Source: Paulownia fortunei (Eukaryota > Streptophyta > Magnoliopsida > Lamiales > Paulowniaceae). From it: 64,000 bases of DNA. The DNA lies in assembly GCA_019321725.1 (NCBI GenBank), contig CM033108.1, positions 17,373,799 through 17,437,798 of the forward strand, in the 5' to 3' direction. Below are positions 12,287-23,646 of the stretch, piece by piece. A program made the position numbers and the translations under genes. Each line of letters begins with the position of its first letter. Position 1 is the first letter of the stretch. A model generated the notes under the pieces. That model was not told the DNA's origin. It saw nothing but the letters and a program-made list of their open reading frames with translations, and ran no database searches.

Positions 12287-13110
12287 ATGACTAAAAATCC
12301 ACTTGCATCAATTTTTGACACCAACAAACTCACTAGTCCTAACTAGGTTTACTAGTCAAGAAACCTTTAGATAGTTCTCCAGTCCTAAAAGAGGGTTTAT
12401 GTCCTCAACATGGCACCACTGGCTCCACCAGAAGGGGCCAAAGAGAAAGAGCAAGTAGAATACCGTCAACATATTGAGGATGATCTGCACGCTCGGTACT
12501 ATATGATAGCATCTATGTCAAATGAGCTGCAAAGACAGCATGAGGGTATGACACATGCTGCCAATATCCACCTTCATTTGAAGGAATTATATGGTGAATA
12601 TACAAGGCAAGCTAGATACCAAGTATCTAGGGAGCTCTTTTGATGGAGTATGATGGAAGGCTCTTCAGTTCATGATCATAAACTGAAGATGATAACCTTG
12701 ATAGAGAGACTTGAGTCCCTAAAAGTCGTTATGGACAACGAACTTTATGTAGATCTCGTGTTATAGTCTTTGCCACCTTTGTTTGATTCCTTTATGGTCA
12801 ACTTCAACATGCACAAAATGAAGATTAGCCTTACTGAGCTAGTCAATATGTTGAAGACTACTGAGTCCACCATGAAGAAGAAGAAGCCTATCCTACTCAT
12901 TGGCTCTTTATCCCAATCTAAGATTAAAAGGTTGAAGAAAGGGAAGAAAAAACTTTTTCTATGAAGGCCAAGGGTAAGAAGGGTTCAGGTGGAGTGAAGA
13001 AAAGATTCCAAACCAGACTACAAATGTCACTACTAGGGAATGTCGGGGCATTGGACGAGGAACTACAAGGAGTATCTTGCAAATCGCTAGAAGAGTTGAG
13101 GTATGTTCTT
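12287..13110 (+). pseudogene. Copia gag remnant (element C1)
   Basis: Gag is the capsid protein that packages element RNA. The ATG at 12287 begins MTKNPLASIFDTNKLTSPN, the usual copia gag opening (xLxTNKLTGPNFxDWxRNL), and is followed at once by stops at Trp/Gln positions. In the same frame, 12410-12643 and 12770-12964 give gag-like helices (HARYYMIASMSNELQRQ; TELVNMLKTTEST). Near 13025 a CCHC zinc knuckle is recognisable from xGMSGHWTRNYKEYL, with cysteines lost. At least six in-frame stops are present. A second copy at 47774-48495 supports the gene model. Confidence 0.75.
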
Positions 13111-15952
13111 TATTGAAGTTAACCTTTTGGTTAATGATGCTTCTTAGATATTAGATACCGGTTGTGGTACTCATCTATGCAATGATTTACAGGTGATGAC
13201 AAGAAGTAAGGAGCTGAGTAGATGGGAGTGGATCCTGAGGCTTGGAAATGGAGCAATAGTTGCAGCATTAGCCATAAGAACTGTCTACTTAGCGTTAGGA
13301 GATAGAAAAAGGATAGTTTTAAATTCTTGTCTTTATGTTTCTGAATTAATAAAGAAATTATTTATATTCTAATTTTGGATAGAGATGGTTATTATATTTC
13401 AATATATGATGGAAATTGTGCTATTCACTTTGGTTCTTCTTTAGTTCATGTTGGGACTTTGACAAATGATTTATATACTGTCCAACCTAATAAATCCATC
13501 TTGCATATTCAACAAAGTAACAAATGTAAAATAGATTATCATACTTCCATATACTTGTGGCATGTTTGACTAGGTCATATATCTAAGAAAATAATTGACA
13601 AGTTATCTACCTTGCTTGACCTTAAAGAATTGCAAGAAATGCCAATTTATGAATCTTACCTTAAGGGAAAGATGACCAAGTCACCATTTATTGGACAAGT
13701 GGAGTAGGCTGCAAACCCTTTGGAATTGATCCATATGAATATATACGAGCCATTAAGTGTTAGTGCCAGAGGAAACTACCACTATTTCATTACCTTTACT
13801 GACAATTATTCCAGATATGGATATGTATATATTTTAAGATACATGTCTAAAGCCTTTGAAAGGTTCAAAGATTTTAGATCCTTTCAAAGGCTTTAGATAT
13901 GAAGTGGAGAAACAAACTGGGTGAAGTATTAAGTCTTTTAAATCTGATCGAGGAGACGAATACTTAAGCTCAGAGTTGCTTGATTATTTAAAAGAGAATG
14001 AGATTCTCTTGTAGTGGACTTCGCCAGAAACTCCACAACTAAATGGGGTTGCAGAGAGTAGGAATCGAACCCTGTTGGACATGGTTCGATCCATGATGAG
14101 CTTCATTGAGATTCCTCTTTTATTCTGGGATATGCTCTGGAAACGACAACATTTCTGTTAAACAGAGTGCCAAGTAAGTCGATGCCTAAAACAGCATATG
14201 AAATGTAGTGTGGCAAAACCCCTTCATATAAGTACCTTAGGGTATGTGGGTGCCCTGCTTACATGAAGCAGCTGATGGGAGATAACTTGGATGATAGATC
14301 CAATTTATTTCAGTTTGTGGGATATCCAAAGAAATCCATTGGATACTATTCTACGACCCTTCGAAATAAAATGTGTTTATTTCGAGGAATGTCACCTTCT
14401 TAGAAAAGGAGTTTCTAACAGATAGAAAATGCGAGGTTGTAGAGCTTGAAAAAATTTAAAAACCACAAAGTGTCCCACAAAAGGCAGTAGCGACAGAACC
14501 ACCCAAAACTAACATTCCTATCACATAGCCTCCTAGGAGATCTAAAAGAATTTCGAGACCACTTGAGAAGTATGGTCTTTTGTTGGAGAATAACAAGGAT
14601 GAGCATTCTTTGGATAATAATCCAAGAAATTATGGAGAATCGATGTTAGACATTGATTCAGGGAGATGGCAAGAAGCTATGCAAATTGAGATGGACTCCA
14701 TGTAATCTAACAAGATATGGACCTTGATGGACCATACGGTATAGTACCCATCAGCTGCAATTGGGTCTACAAGTGAAAGTTTTGAGTAGATGGAGAAATA
14801 GAGACCTATAAAACATAACTGGTTGCAAAAGGCTATACTCAAAAGCAAGGCGTTGACTATGAGGAATCCTTTTCACCAATGGTGATTCTAAAATCCATCC
14901 GGATATTACTTGCCATATCAGTGTATTATGACTACGAGATATCGTAAATAGATGTGAAGACCGCCTTTCTCAATGGGAATATTATGGAAGAGATCTATAT
15001 GAGACAGCTAGAGGGCTTTATATCTAGTGAAATATCAAAAAGTTTACAAACTTCAGAGACCTATTTACGACTCAAACAAGCTTCCTGAAGCTGGAATCTT
15101 TGATTCGACGAGGTAATTAAATCATTTGGTTTTCTCAAGAATCCAGATAAACCTTGTGTGTATAAAAAAGTTAATGGGAGCACAATAACCTTTTTTCTCC
15201 TTTATGTTTATGATACACTACTCATTGAGAATGACATAGGGATGTCGGAATCAACAAAGGTTTGGTTATCTACACAGTTCTCCATGAAGGATTTAGGATA
15301 AGCATCCTATATTTTGGGAATTAGGATCTATAGAGATAGATCCAAAAGAATGATTGGACTATCCCAATCTACATACATAGATAAAGTGCTATAAACATTT
15401 AGCATGAAAGAATCCAAAAGTGGATTCTTACTCATGAGTCGTGGGGTTTCTCTTTCGAAGTCAATGTCCCCAAACACTATGGAGGAAAGAGACAAAATGA
15501 CTCGCATATCATATGCATCCGCAATTGGAAGCATTATATATGTAATGTTATGTGTGAGGCCTGTTGTTGCATATACTCTGAGTATCACGAGTAGATATCA
15601 ATTCAATCTGAGCAAGGAACAGTGAAAGCTGTAAAGATGATCTTTAAGTACTTGTAAAGGACTAAGGAAGTCTTCTTAATTTACAAAAATGGAGAACTAA
15701 AGCTAGATAGCTTTACTGATTCTAGTTTTCAGTCCGATGTAGATGGTTTAAAGTTAATGTCAGGATTCGTATTCATGCTAAATGGTGGAGCTGGAAGAGT
15801 TCTAAACAAGAGATAATTGTGGATTCCACTACCGAAGCTGAATACATCGCAGCATGTGATGCAGTGAAGAAGTTTGGATAAGGAATTTCGTCCAAGAGTT
15901 GGGTGTAGTCCCTTTTGTTGTTGATACAGTTTTGGTCTACTACGATAACAAC
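13111..15952 (+). pseudogene. Copia pol remnant: PR-IN-RT-RH (element C1), truncated
   Basis: The domain order protease, integrase, RT, RNase H defines Ty1/copia. Protease: ILDTGCGTHLC near 13150. The integrase zinc region near 13560-13700 has its Cys pair read as Tyr (YESYLKGKM). The first integrase Asp reads Asn (LIHMNIYEP, ~13730), the second is present (SDRGDEYL, ~13945), and the Glu motif NGVAESRNRTLLD lies at ~14045. RT: EEIYM ... FLLYVYDTLL near 15200, so the YVDD box reads YVYD. RNase H: STTEAEYIA near 15825, ending YYDNN at 15950. The frame is broken by more than ten stops, a 19-bp templated insertion at 13879-13897, and the LTR junction at 15953, which removes the RNase H end and polypurine tract. 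Confidence 0.85.
13846..13897 (+). repeat. Perfect 18-bp inverted repeat inside copia integrase
   Basis: Arms TCTAAAGCCTTTGAAAGG (13846-13863) and CCTTTCAAAGGCTTTAGA (13880-13897) are perfect reverse complements separated by 16 bases. The related element at 49260-49310 lacks the second arm, so it is an extra segment in this copy. Confidence 0.85.
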
Positions 15953-17872
15953 TGTTGGGTTCACTATAATTGTAGGGGTATACGCAGTGGAAAATTAATT
16001 TTTTATCAAATATAAATTTAACCCATTTGATTCGAAAGTGAATTTAACGATCACACTTATTCAAGTGAATATATAAATAAATATAAAATTCGAATTATAC
16101 CTTTCGCACAATCCGGTTGTTGTAGGGAATGAAGTAATAAATTGTTCATCTAGATTTTCAAAACTCGCAGGGATCCAAATATCTCCCATCTATCAAGTCC
16201 ACAACATAGAAGGGTAACACTAATCAAAATGATTTACTAGTATCCTTTTAATTGTTTACTAATCTAGAATCGAAGTAAATTTTCAAGAACAATAATGATT
16301 AATTCTTTAAGTTCTTGAAATTATATTATGAAGAGAATAACAAAAAACTGATTTTCTTTTAAAGAGTAAGAAATTCAAGATTACAAGAAAACACTTTTCT
16401 TTTTCTTTTCTTGGAGAGTAAAATAGAATACTTCAGCAAAATAATTTTTGCTTAATTTTCTGAATTAATTATGTAATTTTTGTCCATAAGCATTTATAGG
16501 GCTGAAAATTTGATTATTCTCCAACTCTTGGAGAGTTTGACAATTTTGAACTATTTCAAAGTCTTATTTTGGAAGAATTCTAAATCTTCTAAAAACTCTT
16601 CTCTTTTCTCTCTCCTATTGTATGTGGACTAATTTGAGACTACATTAATCATCAAAATTGTCTACATATATTGTTGATATTAATTTGAACTCTTCAAATA
16701 ATATCAAGATAGATATATATCATATATATACTATAATTATATTTATATATAAATTAAATCTTAATGGCCAATTTTATCCCATAAAATCAGTCATTATATT
16801 TATTTATCTATAAATATATTAATTAAATAAATCATATTTATTTAATTTATTCTCTTCATATTTTAGTGGGCTTCTCAAGTGGTCCACATTAATTTTTGGG
16901 TCTGGACTAAAAAATTCACGAATCAATTCAATTGATTCAATCCCAATTTAATCAATTCAATTAATTAATTTAATTTACTCCAATTGGATTTTCTAATCAA
17001 ATTAGGCCCAATTAAATAATCTAATTACTTAATTGAATAATTTAATTTAACTATTAAATTAAATAAAACCCTTAATTAATTAATTAATCAATATTAACTA
17101 ATTAATTTTCAACCATTGGATAAATTCTAAAATTAGAAATGTTACTTTTTATAAAGATGTGTGACCTTCTTAGATTTACTACTAAGCTAGTAGCGGGTTT
17201 GCAATATTTGCAATTTATGAATAACAATTATTCTAATTAATTAATCCAATTAATTAATCCGCTTGGAATCAACTCCTTAATTCCATGAACCTCACTATCC
17301 ATGAAAACACCTAACAAGTAATCATGGCAAACTAGTTCTAGGTAAAATAGCGAGTGAACATATTTCAATTGTGAGTACCATACACGTACGATCCTTTCGA
17401 CAACTAATCTCCCGATTGAATCTAGGGCATAAATTATAAGTTGAAACCCTAAATGATTTAATAATTGTGATCCCATTTCAAGTTCTAATGATTCTTGATG
17501 AATCACGATTTATTCTGCCTTGGCCAAGGTTTTTGAAGTACGAACTATAAAAATAAAGAGATTTTCTTGTTTAAAAAGACAAGTGTCGAATTCTATGTTG
17601 GCCATTGATAAACCTCCATGCACATCAACGCAACACCCAACATAACCCCTTTGTGATTGTCAAGCAATTAGAAGATATATCAAACTATTGTATGATGTAC
17701 AGAAGGCTACCATCATGCCTCAAGTCTGAGGACTAGGTGTGTACTATCACAACATAAAAATTCTTATTTCGACAGGCAAAACCTCCAACTAATAATTTTT
17801 TGCAGGCCATGTTCGGTGTACTTATTTTCTAACAAGCACCCACATACATGCACTTATGTCTCTACGCTAATG
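15953..17872 (-). repeat. Copia LTR in inverted orientation, partial
   Basis: Starts TGTTGGGTTCACTATAATTG, the same terminus as the LTR at 42896 (TGTTGGGTTCGATATAATC), and aligns with it over about 1.8 kb. It interrupts RNase H of element C1 directly after YYDNN. It stops near 17872, at ctctacgctaatg, about 320 bases short of the expected end ...CTCTAACA, and joins head to head with the plus-oriented 3' LTR. No target-site duplication can be verified because the far side is gone. Confidence 0.75.
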
Positions 17873-18853
17873 ATGTATGGGTGCTAGTGTATGTGTCTGG
17901 GTGCTTGTTAAGTAACGAGTACACTGAACGACCCATTGGGAAATTTTTAATTGGAAAGCAGTGTTTGTCAAACTGGAATTTCCTGGCAACGGTAGTGCAT
18001 TAATTAGTTTTTTAACTTGAGGCACCATGGTGGCTTTGTGCACGACATCATATACTTTGATGTATTTTTTAAATGCATGACAATCATTAGGCTTAATAGA
18101 AAAGGTTCACTTGCTATTCACCTAAGATTAGGTAGTCGAGATGCCCTGCTAGGTGCTTCCCTTCATTTGTATGGTTCTTGAAATTAAAAGGTAAATTCCA
18201 AATGGATTAATTAATTGAAACATTAAATTTATTCATAAGTTATAAGCCCGCTGCTAGTTTAGTTGTGAATCTAATGGGTTAGACATAAATTGAGATGATC
18301 CACTTCTATATCTATTTTTGTAATTCAAAGTGTTAGATTAAGTTGATTAATGAAGAATAATCAACTTGAGTTAGAATGGATTTAAATAGTTAAATTAATT
18401 AATTCAAATAAATAATATGATTATTTATTTGAACCAAATAATGATTAGGAGCTCTTGAGAGTGAATTAATTAATTGATGGAGATCAATTATATTATCCTA
18501 GCCACAAATTAATTTAACCAATTAAAATAATAGAATTATTTTAATTGAATTAAAATAAAATAATAGAATTATTTTAATTGGGGCCTAATATGATTTAGTA
18601 GCCTATGATGGAACCAACTAATTAATTAATTAGATCAATTAATTTTATTGGGCTTTTTAATTAATTGATGGAGATCTACAAATTGGACTTTAATAAATTA
18701 ATTAAAGTTTAAGCCCATGGGTTAGAGGCCCATTATGATCTTTTAATTGTTAGAATTTAAGAGTCCTAATAAAGATAGAAAGAATTTGACTTGGAGAGAA
18801 AGAAATAAGAGATAAGGAATGAGAAGATTTTCTAATTAGATTAGGTGACTAAT

Positions 18854-20984
18854 TGTTGGGTTCGCGCGATCCCAGGGTATGCTTAGCGTAAAATTTAAAA
18901 ATTTAAGAACATCATACCATAGCAATTATAGTAATACCCTGGATTCAATGCGATTTCTAACAAGCTCACAATTTCAAACGGTTGTAGTAAAATAATTAAA
19001 GTTTTAATTTTTACCTTTCTCTACACTCCGATTGTCGTAGGGATTGAAGTAATCAATTGCTAGCCCTTTTTTTCAATTTGGTTCACAGGGATCCATGCGT
19101 CTCTCTTCTAAAGTGGTCCAAGCTTTGAGTAAGAACACAACATCAAAATTCCGCTAGTAATTCTGATTTCTTTTCTAACCTAGTTTATGGAGTATGTATA
19201 GAAAATATTAATTATTGTTATCAACTTGTGATAAATGAATTAATACTTAAAATAAAAGATGAAAATTTTGGTGGGAAAAAGGATGAAGGAGAAAACAATT
19301 TTCTTCTCTTTTTGTCTCGAAATGGCCGAAAATTGAAGGCTATTACTCACCTCAAATTCCAAAAAGTCTCACTCTTGGTATTTTTGTTCTCCTCTTGATT
19401 GGTTGGAAGACATTTTGGTTTATCCAACTTCCAACTTTATCCCTTTCATATCTTTCAAAGATATTTAAGATTTTTCAAGAATTCCAAACTCTTGAGTTTC
19501 CATTATTTTTCAACCACCTTCATGGGCCTCTCCAAATGGGCATTTTTGAATTGAGTTTTGAGTTAAAATAAATTCCACAATTAATCTAATCAATTATTTT
19601 AGTTTAATTTTAATTAATTAATTCCATCTAATCCACCTAATCAAATTAGGCCTAATTAAATAATCTAATTATTTAATTAAATAATTAATTTAATAATTAA
19701 ATTAACTTACGGGCTACACAATTAATTTAATCCAATCGAATAATTGTTTCAGTCCAATTAAGCTTTCTAATATTATTAGGTCCAATTAAATAATTTAATT
19801 ATTTAATTGAATAATCAATTCAACTCATCGAATTAATTTAGGCCCTAATTAATTAATCTTCATTAATTAATTGGATCTAACCCCTTGGATCAATTCCTAA
19901 GTTAGAAATGTTCTATCTCAAATTGTGTGTGACCCTTTAGGTTCACAACTAAGCTAGTCATGGGCTTGCAACATTTGCAATTGATGAATAATAATTATTA
20001 TTTTGATTAATTAATTGAATTAATTAATTTGTTTGAAATTAACTCCTTAATTTCAAAAACTTCACAAGTCATGGGAAACACCTAACAAGTGTATCATGCC
20101 TACCTAGACTTAGGTGAAATAGCGAGTGAACCTATTCAATAACGAGTATCATACACGTAAGATCCTTTTGTCAACTAATTCCCGATTAAGTTTAGGGCAT
20201 GTATTAATAGTCAAAACCCTAATTGCTTAATAGCTATGGTTCCATTTTAAATTTCAATGACTCATGACGAATCATTAAAAAACCATGTCTAACATTTATC
20301 TTGTCTTGGCCTACGACTTCTGAGTTATGAACTATAAAAATATAGGAGATTGACTTATTCTGCCAGACAAGTGATGAATCATTTATTGGCCACTCATTAA
20401 CCTCCATACACATCAATGCAACATCTAACGTATCCCTTTTGTGATTGCTAGACAATCAGAAGATAGAACAAAACAAAATATGATATATACAAGGCTACCA
20501 TGGTACCTCAAGTTAAAAAACTAATTGTGTACTATCATAACATGGAAATTTTTTATTTCGACAAACAAGTTTTCAATTAAGAATTTCCATCAAGCCTATT
20601 TAGTGTACTTGTTTCCTCACAAGCATCCGCATACATACACTAGCATCACTACGCTAATGTCCATGGAGTGAGACATCCTCCTCATACAAGCATGCATCAT
20701 ATGTGTGAGCCTATTAGACTATTCGATGTCCCATTTCAAAAAGCAATTGATTCAAAATTAATTTAAGACCAAAGTCATAGAGGCATATTCCATAATCACC
20801 ATCAAATGCATGACCATGCCCCATAGCTAAGTTTGGTTTAGGGACTTTATCTAATTACAAAAATATAATATAAGATAAAGAAATCTGCCTATTTGTTAAT
20901 ATGATTTGAAAAAAGATTATTTTTATAAATACAAGAGTATAAAAGACGTCCAGTCTAATTGACTCGTTGGACAATACTCTAACA
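18854..20984 (-). repeat. Copia solo LTR nested in the 3' LTR of C1
   Basis: A complete solo LTR of 2131 bp in minus orientation: TGTTGGGTTCGCG at the left and ACTCTAACA at the right, flanked by perfect five-base duplications ctaat (18849-18853 and 20985-20989). The interrupted LTR reads straight through when this block is removed (compare 4160-4190). It is the best-preserved reference copy of the family in the window. Confidence 0.9.
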
Positions 20985-21540
20985 CTAATTAAGGTAAGAA
21001 TTGGAGATCTAATGGGATTAGGTTAAAACTACATTGTGTATATAAATACATAATGTAGGGGCCAAAAACTATAAGTAGGAGAGCTAGAATTTTCAGCCCT
21101 CTCTCCTCTTCTCATTCTCGTTTTCTTTTATGTTATATTTTTTTAATTCAAGAAAAATTACTACATCAAAAAGTTTCATCTCTTTTTGATTAAAAGGTTA
21201 ATTCTTCCATCACTTGTAGATTTAAGAATTAATCTTCACTCTCAAATACATTTAGAAATAAGAAGTTCAAATTTAGTAGCAAGGATTTGAAGCTGGTGGA
21301 TCTGCTTCAAAGCGTGGACGTTAGAGGGACTACACTTGGAGTCCTTGGTGAATGTTTTGAGAGGCCATCAAAATTATTCAAGAGGAGCTTGAAGAATCTG
21401 AATCCCTTCTTTCTCTTCATCAACTATTTTACTTGAAAGGTATAAGCATAAAAGTTTAGTTATTTAAATTTACTAAACGAGCAATTAGAAATGCAAATTA
21501 AAAATCACATCAAATTCGGGATATGCATATTCACATTTGA

Positions 21541-21666
21541 TGTATGATTTTATTTCAATTGTTGAAAATTTTTAAATTGTCCTTGTGCTTGCAATCTAGT
21601 GATTATGTTATTTCAATTATTGAAAAATTTTAAATTTTCATTGTGCTTGTAATGCCGTGATTATGT
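21541..21666 (+). repeat. Tandem duplication of ~60-65 bp in the 3' LTR end
   Basis: The segment ttatttcaattgttgaaa ... cttgcaatctagtgattatg is followed directly by a diverged copy ending cttgtaatgccgtgattatg. The 5' LTR (4736-4800) has only one copy, so the duplication is private to the 3' LTR. Confidence 0.65.
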
Positions 21667-21679
21667 GAACCCCACTATT

Positions 21680-22355
21680 CCCCCGATTGAACCTATGGCA
21701 TGGATGATTAGTTGAAACCCCAATAGCTCAATAACTATATATTCATTCCTAATAGCTTGAATCGATGATGAACAATTAGAAAACCTCACATCTAATTTTC
21801 ATCCAACCTTGGTCAAGGATATTAGAGTCAAGTATAGTGAAACACAAGAGATTCACCTATTCATCTAGATAGGTGGCAGATCCTTTGCTGGCAACTCATT
21901 AACCTCTATACATGAAGATGTTACACCCAACATAAACTCCTTATGATTGTCATGCAATCGAAAAATATATCAAGGTGCAACATGTCCTACACAAGGTTAC
22001 CATAGAGCCTCAAGTCCAAGGACTGACTCTTGCATTATCATAATGAGAAAATTCCCATTCGACAATACAATATTTCTAATTGAAAATTTCCAGGCAGGGT
22101 AGTTTAGTGTACTTGTTTCCCAACAAGCACCCGCATACATACACTAGTGTCACCACACCAATGTCCATGGAATGAGGCATCCTCCTTTTGAACCTGCATC
22201 TTATACGTAAGTCTCAGTGGGATCAATAATGTCCCATCTCATTGATCTATGGTTTGGAATATTTTAAAACCATAACCTTGGTGGTATATTCCACAATCAC
22301 CTTCATATGCGTGTCATACCCCACATCAATTGGTTCACCGGGCACTACTCTAACA
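21680..22355 (-). repeat. Copia solo LTR, right part (outermost layer)
   Basis: This continues the LTR of 1387-2615: cccccgattgaacc matches the sequence that follows the breakpoint word in other copies (51130, 20180). The end ctactctaaca at 22345-22355 is the family terminus, followed by acgct, the partner of acact at 1382. Between about 22270 and 22335 it lacks sequence present in full copies, so it carries an internal deletion. Confidence 0.7.
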
Positions 22356-22754
22356 ACGCTGATGACTAGGCTAACTGGAAGACATTGCCACCTATGTGGC
22401 ACATGATTGACTAGTGTTCCTAGCAGTGGGGATGTCACTGCACAGTATTTATTATGCCTCTTAATGCAGCCCAAGGGCTGCACATTTTGATCATTATGTG
22501 CAAGATTTGGCAAGACCCTTGTATTGTGTCATTGAGGAAAGTAATACGAGGTTAGGATTATTTTTACAAATCTAGTGTGTTAGGTTTATATTGTGCATGT
22601 ATGAGTGCGTTAGATTGCAAAATAAAAATACTCACACTAAATTAAACATGAGTGTGTGAGAGAGTGAATAGTTGATTGATTGGTGAGCAATCAAGATGCA
22701 TGGTGGGTGGAAAATCAAGTGAAAAAAAATAGATTTTTAGATCCCTGTGATCAA
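22356..22754. other. Unassigned sequence flanking the nest
   Basis: No gene is visible. An open frame on the minus strand (22247-22513) crosses the LTR boundary and has no domain, so it is chance. The composition resembles 372-1386, with which it was probably contiguous before the copia insertion. Confidence 0.3.
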
Positions 22755-23018
22755 TAGTATAGGGTTCGGTTTGAATTGGATGCTCTTGTTATCATTAATA
22801 TACTTCTTGACATGGAAAAGGGTCATTGGCAACTCCAAAAACTCTTTACCAAACTACGACTCTTCTAGCGACTGATGACCATTACATTCACTCATTTATA
22901 CCGCGAAGGAATCAAGTTGCTGATTTTTTAGCCCACATAGCATGTGTGGGACTTTCCTCCACATTCACTCGTGTCACAGCTCCCAAAAGAAAGTTAAGGT
23001 TTGGTAAGGGTAGATAAG
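22755..23018 (+). pseudogene. LINE-type RNase H (RVT_3-like) fragment
   Basis: Across two frames one can read FELDALVIINIL, then HLYREG or RRNQVADFLAHIAC. This matches the plant RNase H-like module with E-x-D-x-L-V-x-x-N and H-x-x-R-E-x-N-x-V-A-D-x-L-A, common at the C-terminus of plant LINE ORF2 and in domesticated RVT_3 proteins. One frameshift lies in the REGNQ segment near 22910. No RT is found upstream, where the sequence is unassigned, so this is an isolated scrap. It could alternatively derive from a host RVT_3 gene. Confidence 0.55.
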
Positions 23019-23644
23019 TAGGAATTTCCTTAATTTAAAAGCATAGCTTCAAGCATAAATCTAGATGCAAAAAAATCTAGGAGAATAGATTATACTGCAC
23101 CTAGGTGCTATGACGAGTGAAGGAAAACATAAATAGAAGCACTTTCATCCTAGCGCTTAGGCACTCCACACACTGGTCTTAAGCTAGTTTCAATTGATGG
23201 AAGACAATACTGGAGGCGCCTATGCGCTCCTCTATAGAGCTTAGGTGCTACACAATTTTTTGAGAGACTTGTTCCAGACCTTTAGGGAGATTGGAAGACT
23301 TGGAAGAGTAGAATAATGGAAGACTTGGCCTGGATTCTTACAAAAATTCATGCGCACGGTACATCAATTAACTTATTATTCTAGCATAAATAATCTTTGT
23401 ATAGATTCTCAAATAATTTTGCTTAAATTTCTAGAACAATTATTGTTTAGAATTTTATAAAGGGATTAAGTACTCCTTATTCATATTTTTATTAAACTAT
23501 ATTGGTATTCTTATTTTGTGATTTTTATAAAGTGGTAGGATTCATGTGAAACCCACCACCTAAGTACAAGAGGTTTTAACCTAAATAAAAAATAACACAT
23601 TTTATTTATGGATATATTATGCCATTGAAAAATTAATTATCTCA
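23019..23644. other. Intergenic stretch, no gene seen
   Basis: AT-rich and non-coding. Around 23100-23260 it holds words such as cacctaggtgctatg, ctagcgcttaggcac and ggcgcctatgcgctcc, which resemble the cgcctaggcgct words in the Athila-like LTR at 26800-26880. It may therefore be an old fragment of that kind of LTR, but I see no ends. Confidence 0.25.
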
Positions 23645-23646
23645 TA

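Larger units (their letters stand above)
2616..21674 (+). mobile_element. Ty1/copia retrotransposon, plus strand, with nested insertions (element C1)
   Basis: Reading outward in, this element has a 5' LTR at 2616, an initiator-Met-type primer-binding site at 4808, a leader, gag at 12287, PR-IN-RT-RH to 15952, and a 3' LTR ending ...GAACCCCA at 21674. The flanking pentamers are ctaat (2611-2615) and ctatt (21675-21679), a near-perfect target-site duplication, and the LTR that received it resumes exactly after the second copy. Later insertions are a gypsy solo LTR with a hAT inside (5695-11750), an inverted copia LTR (15953-17872) and a solo LTR (18854-20984). The RNase H end, the polypurine tract and the first ~320 bp of the 3' LTR are missing. 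RNase H and RT motifs resemble the Angela/BARE-1 group, which also has ~2-kb LTRs; this lineage is inference. Confidence 0.8.
17875..21674 (+). repeat. 3' LTR of copia element C1, 5'-truncated and split
   Basis: Plus-oriented LTR matching 2932-4806 of the 5' LTR: gaggcaccatgg near 18018, the TTAATTAA-rich tract 18360-18700, the TATA word at 21039, and the end GAACCCCA followed by the duplication ctatt. The first ~320 bp are missing at the inverted junction. It is interrupted at 18853/18854 by a solo LTR and resumes at 20985. Confidence 0.8.

Noticed and set aside
22247..22513. Minus-strand 88-codon frame
   Set aside because: It crosses the boundary between the copia LTR and flanking DNA, so it cannot be an old gene.
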